Shown here piece by piece: positions 16,357 to 25,016 of a DNA stretch of 64,000 nt (positions are counted from its first letter, which is position 1; each line of letters opens with the position of its first letter). Where the stretch lies: positions 1 through 64,000 of the forward strand of contig JBCDAU010000027.1 of the NCBI GenBank assembly GCA_039185015.1. Direction: 5' to 3'. The position numbers were made by a program, and so were the translations under genes. Source of the DNA: JBCBSZ01 sp039185015. Its GTDB lineage: Bacteria > Actinomycetota > Acidimicrobiia > Acidimicrobiales > Poriferisodalaceae. The notes under the pieces were generated by a model that was given only the letters and a program-made list of their open reading frames with translations, did no database searches and was not told the origin of the DNA.

Positions 16357-18090
16357 TCAGCCGGCCTGGACGGCCCGGCTCTTCCCCTCTCGCTTCGCCC
16401 GGTACATGCCCCGATCGGCGCGTCGGAGCGCATCGGCGAAGAACTCGCCCTCCTGGACGAGGGTCCAGCCGACCGACGCGCCCACGCCGACCTCGATCTC
16501 GCCGACGCGCATCTGCTCGCTCGCACCCATGACGACCCGCTCGGCGACCGCTGCGATCCGGGCGAGCCCGTCGGGCTCGGTGACGATGACCACGAACTCG
16601 TCCCCACCGAGCCGCGCGACCAGATCGTCGTCGGAGCGCGTGATCGCCTCGAGCCGGCGGGCGACGGTGACCAGGACGGCGTCGCCCACGTCGTGGCCGA
16701 ACCGGTCGTTGACGTCTTTGAAGCCGTCGAGATCGACGAGGAGCACCCCGAGGCCGCCCACCTCGTCGAGCTCGCCGATCGCGGCGTGCAGCCCGTCGCG
16801 ATCGAGCAGACCGGTGAGCGAGTCGTGCGTCGCCCGGCGTCGAAGGTCGGCGGTGGTCCGCCCGACCCGCCGGATGGCCACCCGCATCGCCCGGCCGATC
16901 GAGCCCGGCAGCTCGTCGGGCGAGAGCTGCTGCTCGGCTCCGGCAGCGAGGGCACCGAGCTGCTCGTGGGCCACACGCAGCGTCGACTGCATCTCGTCCA
17001 TCGCCCGCCCGAGCTGTGCGAGCTCGTCGGACCCGGAGAGGTTGAGCGGCTCGCTGTCGAGCTCGCCCTCGGAGATGCGTTCCGCGACGTGCGCCATCCG
17101 CCGGAGGCGCCCTGACAGCGAACGCGCGAGGAGCCAGGTCAGGACCGAGGTGACGATGAGGCCGAGACCTCCCGTGGCCAGGAGCAGGTTGCGGGTCCGC
17201 TCGGCCGCCAGCCCGTCGCTCCGGGCGATCCCGGCGTAGCGCTCCGTCGTCTCGCGTGCGAAGTCGGCCACCTCGACCTGCAGTTGGGTCGGCTCGATCA
17301 GGATCGCGGTCGCCTCACCGGTGGTCAGCGCATCGCCGCCGGCGAGCACGTCCACCGTCACGGCCCGCACGCTCTGCCACGCGCTCCAGCGCTCGTCGTC
17401 GATGAGCACGGCGAGCTCCCGGGAGCCCGCAGCGTCGATGACCCGACGGAGGTCACCGAGTCGAGCGTCGGTCTGCCTCACGATCGCGGGGAACCGCTCA
17501 CCACTGCCCACCGGGGCGGTCCCGGTGAGGATCTGCGCAGCGAGGAAGGCCTCTTCGTTCAACGAGGTGCTCACCTCGTGCAACTCGACGATGGCGCTCC
17601 ACCCCGCGTCGCCGTTGGCGAGCAGCACGGCGGCAGCAGCCTCGGCGAGCTCACCGGCACCGGCGATCCCTGTGCGTGTGGAGGCGAGCACCTCCTCGTC
17701 GTCGCCGCGCTCGTCGGCCGAACGAACGGCCGTCAGCAGGACGTCGGTCTCACGCACCCCGTCGGCGAGCTCGGTCGGGAGCCCGTCGATCCCGGGAGCG
17801 ATGTCGCCCCGAGCCGTATCGGTGCTCGTGGTCAGGCGAACCGCCCACAACCCCATGATGCCGTCGATCTCGGCGGAGTCGAGGGCGGCTGCGCTCGCCG
17901 CCGCCTCACGGAGGCCGAGCTCGCCGCGCACGGCCTCGGCGTATCGGCTGACCAGCTCGTAGGACTCCGCGATGTCGGCGCGGCGTTCGGAGGTCACCGC
18001 CTCGTCGTGAGCGAACCTGGCGCCGACGGCCAGCGCGGCGACCGCGAGCACGAACGGCGCGGCGACGACGAACGTCAGCGCACGGCGCAT
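16357..18090 (-). CDS. Membrane diguanylate cyclase with HAMP domain
   Basis: Makes cyclic di-GMP in response to an outside or membrane signal. Helix 1 (about 3-25) and helix 2 (about 301-322) enclose a 275-residue, Ala/Glu-rich helical periplasmic region like methyl-accepting sensor bundles. HAMP follows (to about 375), then a GGDEF domain with DLDGFKDVNDRFGH and an intact LGGDEF (GGDEF 495-499). The position of the inhibitory I-site reads SDDD rather than RxxD, so product inhibition may be lost, unlike the cyclase at 811-1707. ATG at 18090 is preferred because the helix starts right after it; GTG at 18114 is an alternative. Confidence 0.92.
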   Translation of the reverse strand: MRRALTFVVAAPFVLAVAALAVGARFAHDEAVTSERRADIAESYELVSRYAEAVRGELGLREAAASAAALDSAEIDGIMGLWAVRLTTSTDTARGDIAPGIDGLPTELADGVRETDVLLTAVRSADERGDDEEVLASTRTGIAGAGELAEAAAAVLLANGDAGWSAIVELHEVSTSLNEEAFLAAQILTGTAPVGSGERFPAIVRQTDARLGDLRRVIDAAGSRELAVLIDDERWSAWQSVRAVTVDVLAGGDALTTGEATAILIEPTQLQVEVADFARETTERYAGIARSDGLAAERTRNLLLATGGLGLIVTSVLTWLLARSLSGRLRRMAHVAERISEGELDSEPLNLSGSDELAQLGRAMDEMQSTLRVAHEQLGALAAGAEQQLSPDELPGSIGRAMRVAIRRVGRTTADLRRRATHDSLTGLLDRDGLHAAIGELDEVGGLGVLLVDLDGFKDVNDRFGHDVGDAVLVTVARRLEAITRSDDDLVARLGGDEFVVIVTEPDGLARIAAVAERVVMGASEQMRVGEIEVGVGASVGWTLVQEGEFFADALRRADRGMYRAKREGKSRAVQAG

Positions 18091-18169
18091 TCCCAGGTGC
18101 TCGACTCCGACCACCAATTGGAGATCGGCAGATCGTGTCCGCTTCGTGAGCGGCCCGGCGACGTGGGCG

Positions 18170-19246
18170 CTAGAGGTCGCGCGCCTTCAGCGCTGCGTAC
18201 CGGGGCTTGATGATCTCGTTGATCAGCCGAAGCCGCTGATCGAACGGGAAGAACGACGACTTCATCGCGTTGATCGTCATCCACTCGAAGTCGTCCAGAC
18301 CCCAGCCGAAGGCGTCGGCGAGGAGGCCGAACTCCTTGCTCATCGTCACGTCCGACATCAGCCGGTTGTCGGTGTTGACGGTGATGCGGAAGCGCAGCTT
18401 GCGCAGGAGCCCGATCGGGTGGGACTCGATCGAGTCGGCAGCGCCGGTGTGCACGTTGGAGCTCGGGCACAGCTCGAGGGGCACACGCCGGTCGCGCACG
18501 AACGCGGCCAGCCGGCCGAGGTGGGCCTTGCCATCGGGGTCGATGGTGATGTCGTCGACGATCCGGACGCCGTGGCCGAGTCGCTCGGCGCCGCAGAACT
18601 GCAGGGCCTCCCAGATCGAGGGGAGCCCGAAGGCCTCGCCGGCGTGGATCGTGATGTGGAAGTTCTCTCGCATCACGTACTGGAAGGCGTCGAGGTGTCG
18701 GCTCGGTGGGAAGCCTGCCTCCTTGCCGGCGATGTCGAAGCCCACCACCCCGTGGTCGCGGTGGCGGACCGCGAGCTCGGCGATCTCGAGCGATCGGGCG
18801 GTGGTTCGCATGGCCGTCACGAGGGTGCGGACCGTGAGATCGGTGTCGGCCGAACCCTCGGCGAAGCCGGCCTGCACCGCCTCCACGACGGCGTCCATCT
18901 TGAGGCCGCGCTCGACGTGCAGCTCCGGGGCGAAGCGCACCTCGGCGTAGACAACGCCGTCGGCCGCGAGATCCTCGGCGCACTCCTTGGCGGCCCGGTG
19001 GAGGGCATCAGCGGTCTGCAGGACACCGACCGTGTGGTCGAAGGTCTCGAGGTAGAGCGGCAGATCGCGGCGGGCGGCGCCGAGGTGGAACCACTGCGCG
19101 AGCTCGGCCTCGTCGGTCGACGGAAGCTGGTGGCCGGTCTGGTCGGCGAGCTCGATGATCGTCGAAGGCCGCAAGCCACCGTCGAGGTGGTCGTGGAGAA
19201 CGACCTTCGGGGCCTGCCGGATGAGGTCATCGGAGAGGCGGGACAT
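18170..19246 (-). CDS. add: Adenosine deaminase
   Basis: Deaminates adenosine or deoxyadenosine to (deoxy)inosine. All zinc and catalytic motifs are present: HDHLDGG (H18, H20), HAGEA (H201, E204), the RLGHGVRI block and the NTDNR region near the C-terminus (family SLNTDDP). The last motif differs from the usual D-D-P, giving TDNR, as seen in a subset of actinobacterial Add proteins. 358 residues is normal. It is the last gene of the nucleoside locus; a TAGACT box six bases upstream suggests it also has its own leaderless promoter. Confidence 0.93.
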   Translation of the reverse strand: MSRLSDDLIRQAPKVVLHDHLDGGLRPSTIIELADQTGHQLPSTDEAELAQWFHLGAARRDLPLYLETFDHTVGVLQTADALHRAAKECAEDLAADGVVYAEVRFAPELHVERGLKMDAVVEAVQAGFAEGSADTDLTVRTLVTAMRTTARSLEIAELAVRHRDHGVVGFDIAGKEAGFPPSRHLDAFQYVMRENFHITIHAGEAFGLPSIWEALQFCGAERLGHGVRIVDDITIDPDGKAHLGRLAAFVRDRRVPLELCPSSNVHTGAADSIESHPIGLLRKLRFRITVNTDNRLMSDVTMSKEFGLLADAFGWGLDDFEWMTINAMKSSFFPFDQRLRLINEIIKPRYAALKARDL

Positions 19247-19252
19247 CCACCG

Positions 19253-19258
19253 AGTCTA
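19253..19258 (-). promoter_or_regulatory. Leaderless-type -10 box TAGACT before add
   Basis: Reads TAGACT on the minus strand, 6 bases before the ATG at 19246; no ribosome-binding site is present. Confidence 0.5.
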
Positions 19259-19289
19259 CGGCCGCATCGGCGACCACCGACCTCGCCGC

Positions 19290-19679
19290 TCAGGTGTCGA
19301 GGTCCTCCGGTCCGAAGGCCTCCGGCAGCAGCGTGCTGAGCGGCCGGGGATCGCCGTCGGTGTCGACGAGGAGCTCCGCGCCACCGGCCTCGTACAAGAG
19401 CTGGCGGCATCGACCGCAGGGCACGATGTCGCCACCGTCGCCCTTTCGGACCGCGACGGCGATCAACCGACCACCCCCGGAGGCGTGGAGCGCGGAGACC
19501 AGCCCGCACTCGGCGCAGAGGCTCAGGCCCAGGCTCGCGTTCTCGACGTTGCAGCCGGCCACGACGCGTCCGTCGTCGGCGATGCCGGCGGCTCCGACCG
19601 GGAAGTCGGAGTAGGGGGCGTACGCGTTGCCGGCGACCTCGACGGCACGGCGGCGCAGCTCGTCCCAGTCGATCTCCAC
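19290..19679 (-). CDS. cdd: Cytidine deaminase
   Basis: Converts cytidine and deoxycytidine to uridine forms. The 129-residue protein is the homotetrameric type: SDFPVGAAG at the N-terminus, NVENASLGLSLCAEC with the zinc cysteine C55 and catalytic E57, and PCGRCRQ with C88 and C91. GTG at 19679 lies 9 bases after the stop of the upstream permease gene, so it belongs to the transporter operon: imported cytidine would be deaminated directly. Confidence 0.96.
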   Translation of the reverse strand: MEIDWDELRRRAVEVAGNAYAPYSDFPVGAAGIADDGRVVAGCNVENASLGLSLCAECGLVSALHASGGGRLIAVAVRKGDGGDIVPCGRCRQLLYEAGGAELLVDTDGDPRPLSTLLPEAFGPEDLDT

Positions 19680-19687
19680 CGTCGTGC

Positions 19688-21016
19688 CTAGGTCTCGCCG
19701 CGTCGGTAGATCTGGCCGTCGGCCTGGGGCATCCGGAGGCGCTGGCTCGCGAAGAGCAGCACGAGCAGCACCAGCACGAACGGCATCGTGTTCGGTAGCC
19801 AGTCCGGCGCCGTGTCGGACAGCAGGTACCAGAGCAACGCCAGGCCGCCGAAGATCCCGGCGAGGATGGCGTCCACGCGGTTGCGGCGGGAGAGGGCCCA
19901 CAGCACGACCAGCCCGAGCGAGATCGCCACGACGAGCAACAGCGCGTGCGTGCCCGACCCGTCGAGATCGCGGAGCGACAGGCCGAACGGGTAGCCGAAC
20001 ACGAGCGCACCGAGCAGCACGCCCCCCGGTCGCCAGTTGCCGAAGATCAGCGCGGCCAGGCCGATGAAGCCCCGACCCGTCGTCTGGTCCTCCCGGTAGA
20101 AGCCCGTCAGCTCCATGACGATGAACGCACCGGCCATGCCGGCGAGGGCACCGCTGACGATGACGCCGATGTACTTGTGCTTGTAGATGTCGACGCCGAG
20201 CGACTCGCCGGCCTCCGGACGCTCACCGGCGATGCGGATCCGCAGGCCGACCCGGGTGCGCCACAGCAGCCACGCCGAGAACGGCACCAGCAACAGGGCG
20301 ATGATCGTGAAGTACGAGACCTGGGTGGTGAGGCCCTTCAGCACGCTCGCGACGTCGGAGATGAAGAACCACTCCTGTCGCACGAACCACCCGAGCACGT
20401 CGGGTGAGTCCCAGCTCCCGATGGGCCCGCCGCTGGTGACCGGCATGGTGAAGCGCCCGAGCGACTCGGCCCGGGGGGACTGCGTGATCGAGCCGCCGTC
20501 GTAGCCGGTGAAGATCTCGTCGGACAGATACCTGGTCAAGCCGGGCGCGACGATGTTGATCGCCACACCGGAGATGATGTGGTCGACGCCGAAGCTGACG
20601 GTGGCGACGGCGTGCACGAGGCCACCGAGCGCGCCGCCGACGAGGCCGGCGATGATGCCGCCCCACGGGCCCCAGTTGATGGCACCCCAGGCGCCGAACC
20701 AGGTGCCGAGGATCATCATCCCCTCGAGACCGATATTGACGACGCCGGCCCGCTCGGCGAACAGACCACCGAGGCCGGCGAGGAGGATCGGGACCGCCCA
20801 CCTGACCATCGCCTGGGAGGTCGACTGCGACGTGAGCGCCGAGGTGTCGTCGGTGCCGAACTCCTGGACCAGCGTGAGCAGGAGGATGCCGAGCGCTGCT
20901 GACAGCGCCCAGCGGGCCCAGGCGGGGAGCCGGCGCCAGGCGGCCAGCCGCTGCGACCAGGGTGAGGTCGGCAGCGGATCACCGGTGGGGGGCGGGGTGT
21001 CGGTCGGGGCGGTCAT
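19688..21016 (-). CDS. Nucleoside ABC transporter permease (NupQ/YufQ-type)
   Basis: One of two membrane subunits of a BMP-linked ABC importer. It has the family block LFAERAGVVNIGLEGMMILG and about ten hydrophobic segments; the region GERPEAGESLGVDIYKHKY is the cytoplasmic coupling helix, followed by SGALAGMAGAFIVME. At 442 residues it is longer than the usual 310-350 because of a 60-residue Pro-rich N-terminus and an extended loop near residues 165-215. ATG at 21016 overlaps the other permease stop as ATGA. Substrates are inferred to be nucleosides from the neighbours add, cdd, upp and psuGK. Confidence 0.93.
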   Translation of the reverse strand: MTAPTDTPPPTGDPLPTSPWSQRLAAWRRLPAWARWALSAALGILLLTLVQEFGTDDTSALTSQSTSQAMVRWAVPILLAGLGGLFAERAGVVNIGLEGMMILGTWFGAWGAINWGPWGGIIAGLVGGALGGLVHAVATVSFGVDHIISGVAINIVAPGLTRYLSDEIFTGYDGGSITQSPRAESLGRFTMPVTSGGPIGSWDSPDVLGWFVRQEWFFISDVASVLKGLTTQVSYFTIIALLLVPFSAWLLWRTRVGLRIRIAGERPEAGESLGVDIYKHKYIGVIVSGALAGMAGAFIVMELTGFYREDQTTGRGFIGLAALIFGNWRPGGVLLGALVFGYPFGLSLRDLDGSGTHALLLVVAISLGLVVLWALSRRNRVDAILAGIFGGLALLWYLLSDTAPDWLPNTMPFVLVLLVLLFASQRLRMPQADGQIYRRGET

Positions 21017-22125
21017 GCCGGCACTCCCACGGTCGCCTCGCGGGCTGTTCGGGCCTCGTCCCGTGCCCGGATGCGACCGACGACCTCGTAGGAGATGACG
21101 GCGGCGAGCACGATGACGCCCTGCATGATGATCACGATCTCGGGCGTCGCCGAACCGCTCACCTGCAGGATCGCGGACGAGGAGCTCAGCAGACCGAACA
21201 GCAGCGCACCGACCGCGATGCCGGCCGGGTTGTTGCGCCCGAGCAGCGCCACGGCGATGCCGGAGAAGCCGAGGCCCTGACGGAAGCTCTGCTCGTAGTT
21301 GCCCTGCTCGCTGAGCAGCTCGGGCATGCCGACGAGACCGGCGACGAGACCGGACAGCAACATGGCGTAGAGCACCATCCGCTTCGGCGGCACGCCACCG
21401 GCCTTGGCGGCCATCGGGTTGATGCCGCTCGCCCGGAAGTCGAAACCGAGACGGGTGCGGTTGATGAAGAGGTGGTACACGACGCCGACCACCACGGCCA
21501 GGACGATCAACCCGGTCAGCTCACGACCGCCGGTGATCTCCCGGGTGAAGATCTCCACGAAGCCGTTGAGGTCGGGGATCAGCCCCGAGTCGGCGATCGG
21601 CTTCGTGCCGAGGTTGGTGGTGCTCGTGTCGTCCTGGAACTCACGGATGAGCCAGGCGATGATCCCACCGACGGCGATCGAGTTGAGCATGATCGTCGAG
21701 ATCACCTCGTTCACGCCCCTGGTCACCTTCAGCAGACCGGCGATCCCGGCGTAGACCGCCCCGGAGAACATCGCCACGATCAGGATCAGCAGCACGTGGA
21801 GCACCGCGGGGAGCTCGACGGCGGCACCGATGACGGCGGCGAAGAAGGCGGCGATGAGGTACTGGCCCTCGACGCCGATGTTGAACAGGTTCATGCGGAA
21901 CCCGATGGCCGCGGCGACACCGGAGAGGTAGAGCGGCACCGCCTCGTTGAGCGTGTCGATCATGGTCTCGAGGCGGCTGGCGTTCTCGATCATGTCGCCG
22001 TACGCCGTGAACGGGTTGCTGCCCGAGATGATCAGCACGATCGACGAGACGACGACCGCCAGGACGAACGCGGACACCGGCGCGCCGGCGGCGAGCACGA
22101 TGCGCCGCACCGTCGGGTTGTTCAC
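21013..22125 (-). CDS. Nucleoside ABC transporter permease (NupP/YufP-type)
   Basis: Second membrane subunit of the importer. Contains the GFRMNLFNIGVEGQYLIAAF signature and the coupling-helix region FDFRASGINPMAAKAGGVPPKR, with about nine hydrophobic helices over 370 residues. A large loop (about 155-190) lies between helices. GTG at 22125 overlaps the ATPase stop as GTGA. It pairs with the permease encoded next, forming the heterodimeric channel powered by the upstream ATPase. Confidence 0.94.
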   Translation of the reverse strand: MNNPTVRRIVLAAGAPVSAFVLAVVVSSIVLIISGSNPFTAYGDMIENASRLETMIDTLNEAVPLYLSGVAAAIGFRMNLFNIGVEGQYLIAAFFAAVIGAAVELPAVLHVLLILIVAMFSGAVYAGIAGLLKVTRGVNEVISTIMLNSIAVGGIIAWLIREFQDDTSTTNLGTKPIADSGLIPDLNGFVEIFTREITGGRELTGLIVLAVVVGVVYHLFINRTRLGFDFRASGINPMAAKAGGVPPKRMVLYAMLLSGLVAGLVGMPELLSEQGNYEQSFRQGLGFSGIAVALLGRNNPAGIAVGALLFGLLSSSSAILQVSGSATPEIVIIMQGVIVLAAVISYEVVGRIRARDEARTAREATVGVPA

Positions 22126-23648
22126 GATGCCTCCCCTTCGAGTGCCGCACCCGTCATGTAGGCACCCAAGTCCCGCGGCGTGACCTGTGCCGGATCCAGC
22201 TCGGCGACCAGCCGGCCCCGGAACATGACGACGATCGTGTCGGAGAGCCCGATCAGCTCGTCCAGGTCGGCGGAGATCAGCAGCGTCGCCAGCCCCTGTG
22301 ACCGCGCCTCACGGATGTTCTCCCACACCGCCGCCTGCGCGCCGACGTCGATCCCTCTGGTCGGGTGGGCCGCGACGAGCAGGCTCGGGTTCGACGTCAT
22401 CTCTCGGCCGATGATCAGCTTCTGCTGGTTGCCGCCCGACAGCGCCTGCGCGGAGACGTCGATGTTGGGCGCCCGCACGTCGAACTCGCTCCGGATCTCC
22501 GTGGTGCGCTCCCGCGACCCGGCACGGTCGACCCAGATGCCGCGGGCGAAGGGCTTCTTGGTCTGATGACCGAGCGCAGCGTTCTCCCAGAGGGGTGACT
22601 CGAGCAGCAGTCCCTCGTCGTGGCGGTCCTGGGGGACGTAGCCGATGCCCGACTCACGCCGCTGGCGAACCGGCCACGCGGTGATGTCCTCGCCGCCGAG
22701 GCTGATCGTGCCGGCAGCGATCTCCTCGGTGCCGATGATCGCGTCGACGAGCTCGCCCTGGCCGTTGCCCTCGACTCCGGCGATCCCGACGACCTCGCCC
22801 CGGCGGACCTGCAGGGTGACGTCGTCGACGACGGGACGCTCGTCCTCGTCGAGCACGGTGACGCCGTCGATGGCGAGCTCGACGGTGTCGGTGACCGTGC
22901 TCTCGTTCGTGTCGGGGGTGGGCAGCTCGGAGCCGACCATCAGCTCGGCGAGATCGTGGGCGGTCACGTCCTCGGGCTTGACCGTGGCGACGGTCTTCCC
23001 CTGTCGCAGCACCGTGATGGAGTCGGAGATCTCGAGGACCTCGTCGAGCTTGTGGTCGATGAAGAGGATCGTCGCGCCGCTCGCCTTGAGCTCGCGCAGG
23101 TTGTCGAAGAGGGCCTCGACCTCCTGGGGCACGAGCACCGCCGTCGGCTCGTCGAGGATGAGGATGCGGGCGCCGCGGAAGAGGACCTTGATGATCTCGA
23201 CCCGCTGCCGCTCACCGACCTCGAGGGTCTCGATCAGGTCGTCGGGATGGACGTCGAGCCCGTAGTCGTGGGCGACCTCCTCGAGGTGCGATCGGGCAGC
23301 CCCGAAGTCGATGCGGCCACCGGACTTCACCGGCTCCGATCCGAGGATGACGTTCTCCAGCACCGTCAGCTGGTCGGCCAGCATGAAGTGCTGGTGGACC
23401 ATGCCGATGCCCCGGTCGATCGCCTCGCTCGGCGAGGAGAACGAGACCTCCTCACCGTTGACCAGCATCCGCCCCTCGTCGGCCGGTTGCATGCCGTAGA
23501 GGATCTTCATGAGCGTCGACTTGCCGGCGCCGTTCTCGCCGCAGATCGCATGGATCTCACCGGCCTCGACCCGGAGGTTGACGTCATCGTTGGCGACGAC
23601 GCCGGGAAAACGCTTGGTGATGCCGATCAGCTCGATCGCTGCCGCCAC
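22122..23648 (-). CDS. Nucleoside ABC transporter ATPase, two fused nucleotide-binding domains
   Basis: Twin-domain ATPase of the sugar/BMP type. Domain 1 is canonical: Walker A GENGAGKS (37-44), Q loop VHQHFML, signature LEVGERQRVEI, Walker B ILILDEPTAVL. Domain 2 has the degenerate form usual in this family: GVEGNGQGEL in place of Walker A, signature LSGGNQQK and LLVAAHPTRGIDVGA without a catalytic glutamate. 508 residues is normal. GTG at 23648 has GGGAGG five bases upstream. It starts about 95 bases after the binding-protein gene, with a hairpin between. Confidence 0.95.
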   Translation of the reverse strand: MAAAIELIGITKRFPGVVANDDVNLRVEAGEIHAICGENGAGKSTLMKILYGMQPADEGRMLVNGEEVSFSSPSEAIDRGIGMVHQHFMLADQLTVLENVILGSEPVKSGGRIDFGAARSHLEEVAHDYGLDVHPDDLIETLEVGERQRVEIIKVLFRGARILILDEPTAVLVPQEVEALFDNLRELKASGATILFIDHKLDEVLEISDSITVLRQGKTVATVKPEDVTAHDLAELMVGSELPTPDTNESTVTDTVELAIDGVTVLDEDERPVVDDVTLQVRRGEVVGIAGVEGNGQGELVDAIIGTEEIAAGTISLGGEDITAWPVRQRRESGIGYVPQDRHDEGLLLESPLWENAALGHQTKKPFARGIWVDRAGSRERTTEIRSEFDVRAPNIDVSAQALSGGNQQKLIIGREMTSNPSLLVAAHPTRGIDVGAQAAVWENIREARSQGLATLLISADLDELIGLSDTIVVMFRGRLVAELDPAQVTPRDLGAYMTGAALEGEAS

Positions 23649-23668
23649 ATGACCTCCCGTGCGCGACG

Positions 23669-23704
23669 AAGGGCGGGACCGGACACTAGCCCGACCCCGC
23701 CCCT
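23669..23704 (-). terminator. Hairpin between binding-protein and ATPase genes
   Basis: Arms AGGGGCGGG and CCCGCCCTT (one G-T pair) enclose an 18-base loop containing TAGTGT. It sits after the binding-protein gene and could be a partial terminator or a mRNA stabiliser that raises binding-protein output over the ATPase, a common arrangement in ABC importer operons. Confidence 0.45.
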
Positions 23705-23743
23705 CGACGTGTGAACGCTACGTGGCGCTCAGCTCGTGGGAGA

Positions 23744-24943
23744 TCAGCCCTCCGGCACCGTCGGGACGACGATGTCGCCCGCGATGATCTGGGCCTTGAA
23801 GTCCTCGAGCTGGTCGACGATGTCGTCGACGAAGCCGCCGGTCGTCGAGTAACCGACGCCGTCGACCGACAGGTCGTAGACGGTGTTGCCGGCGGCGAAG
23901 GTGCCGTCGGCGGCAGCCGCGGTGATCTCGAAGACCGCCACGTCGACCCGCTTCAGCATCGACGTCAGCACGAACTCCGACAGGGCCGGGTCGACGGTGT
24001 TGAACTGATCGGAGTCGACACCGATGCCCCACACCTTGGAGCCGGTGGCCTCGGTCTGCTCGCGAGCAGCCTCGAACATGCCGGCGCCGGCGCCGCCAGC
24101 CGCGTGGTAGATGATGTCAGCGCCGCTGTCGTACATGGCGAGGGCGATCTCACGGGCCCGGTCCGGGGCGAAGAAGCCGTCGAAGTCCGGGGCCTGGGTG
24201 ATGTACTGCGAGATCACCTCGATGTCGGGGTTGACCGCGCGAGCACCGGCGATGAAGCCGGCCTCGAACTTCTCGATCAGGCCGAAGCCGCCGACGCCAC
24301 CGATGAAGCCGAGCGTGCCGGTCTCGTTCTTCAGCGCCGCAGCGGCGCCGACGAGGAACGAGCCCTGCTCTTCGGCGAAGGTCAGGCCGGCGATGTTCTC
24401 ACCGCGCGGGGCGGGCGGGTCCTGCTCGAAGTCGAGCATGGCGTCGTCGACGACCGCGAACAGCGTGTCCGGGTTCTCGTCGGCGGCGACGTCCACGTCC
24501 TCGGCGAACAGGAAGCCGACGCCGATGACGAGCTGGTTCGTGTCGGCCTGCAGCTGGAGCAGCTCAGGACGGTCGGAACCGTCGGCGTTCGGGACGGCCT
24601 CGGTGAAGGTGATCCCGAGCTCGGCCTCGGCCCGCTCGATGCCCGCCGCGGCGGAGTCGTTGAACGACTGGTCACCACGACCACCGATGTCGAAGGTCAG
24701 GCCGACACCGATCGAGCCACCCTCATCGGACCCCTCGTCGTCGGACGGGGCCTCCGTCTCGGCCGGAGCCTCGGTCTCGGCCGGAGCCTCGGTGTCCTCG
24801 GCTGGTGCCTCGGTCGTCTCGGCGGTCTCCGAGGCCGAGCCGGACTCGGCCGCACCATCGTCATCGTCGCTGTCGCCACACGCCGCCGCCACGAGGGCGA
24901 ACACGGCGAGCAGAGCGAGCAGCAGGCGCCACGAGCGCTTCAT
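23744..24943 (-). CDS. BMP-family nucleoside-binding lipoprotein
   Basis: Extracytoplasmic substrate-binding protein of the Bmp/Med/PnrA family, which bind purine or pyrimidine nucleosides. Signal residues 1-22 end in the lipobox VAAAC (C22). A 50-residue low-complexity acidic linker follows, then the domain with GLTFDIGGRGDQSFNDSA, FAEEQGSFLVGAAA, GFIGGVGGFG and IIYHAAGGAGAGMF. Two ATGs are close together; the second at 24943 has GGAGG six bases upstream, while the first at 24949 abuts it, so the second is chosen. It heads the transporter operon. Confidence 0.94.
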   Translation of the reverse strand: MKRSWRLLLALLAVFALVAAACGDSDDDDGAAESGSASETAETTEAPAEDTEAPAETEAPAETEAPSDDEGSDEGGSIGVGLTFDIGGRGDQSFNDSAAAGIERAEAELGITFTEAVPNADGSDRPELLQLQADTNQLVIGVGFLFAEDVDVAADENPDTLFAVVDDAMLDFEQDPPAPRGENIAGLTFAEEQGSFLVGAAAALKNETGTLGFIGGVGGFGLIEKFEAGFIAGARAVNPDIEVISQYITQAPDFDGFFAPDRAREIALAMYDSGADIIYHAAGGAGAGMFEAAREQTEATGSKVWGIGVDSDQFNTVDPALSEFVLTSMLKRVDVAVFEITAAAADGTFAAGNTVYDLSVDGVGYSTTGGFVDDIVDQLEDFKAQIIAGDIVVPTVPEG

Positions 24944-24969
24944 CTGCATCCTCCAGGTCAGGGATTCCC

Positions 24970-25013
24970 GGCTTGCCCGAGCGCAGGGACGCTCCACCGG
25001 GCCGCGGCAAGCC
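24970..25013 (-). promoter_or_regulatory. Structured RNA element between psuG and the binding-protein gene
   Basis: On the minus strand GGCTTGCC begins three bases after the psuG stop and pairs perfectly with GGCAAGCC 44 bases on; an inner hairpin GAGCG/CGCTC is nested inside, leaving an unpaired GC-rich strand. The binding-protein ribosome-binding site follows about 20 bases later. It may be the psuG terminator or a cis-acting leader; it matches no riboswitch I know. Confidence 0.5.
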
Positions 25014-25016
25014 TAC

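Noticed and set aside
24970..25013. Known riboswitch class (purine, preQ1 or similar)
   Set aside because: The fold and unpaired bases do not match any riboswitch consensus I know; kept as an unclassified structure.
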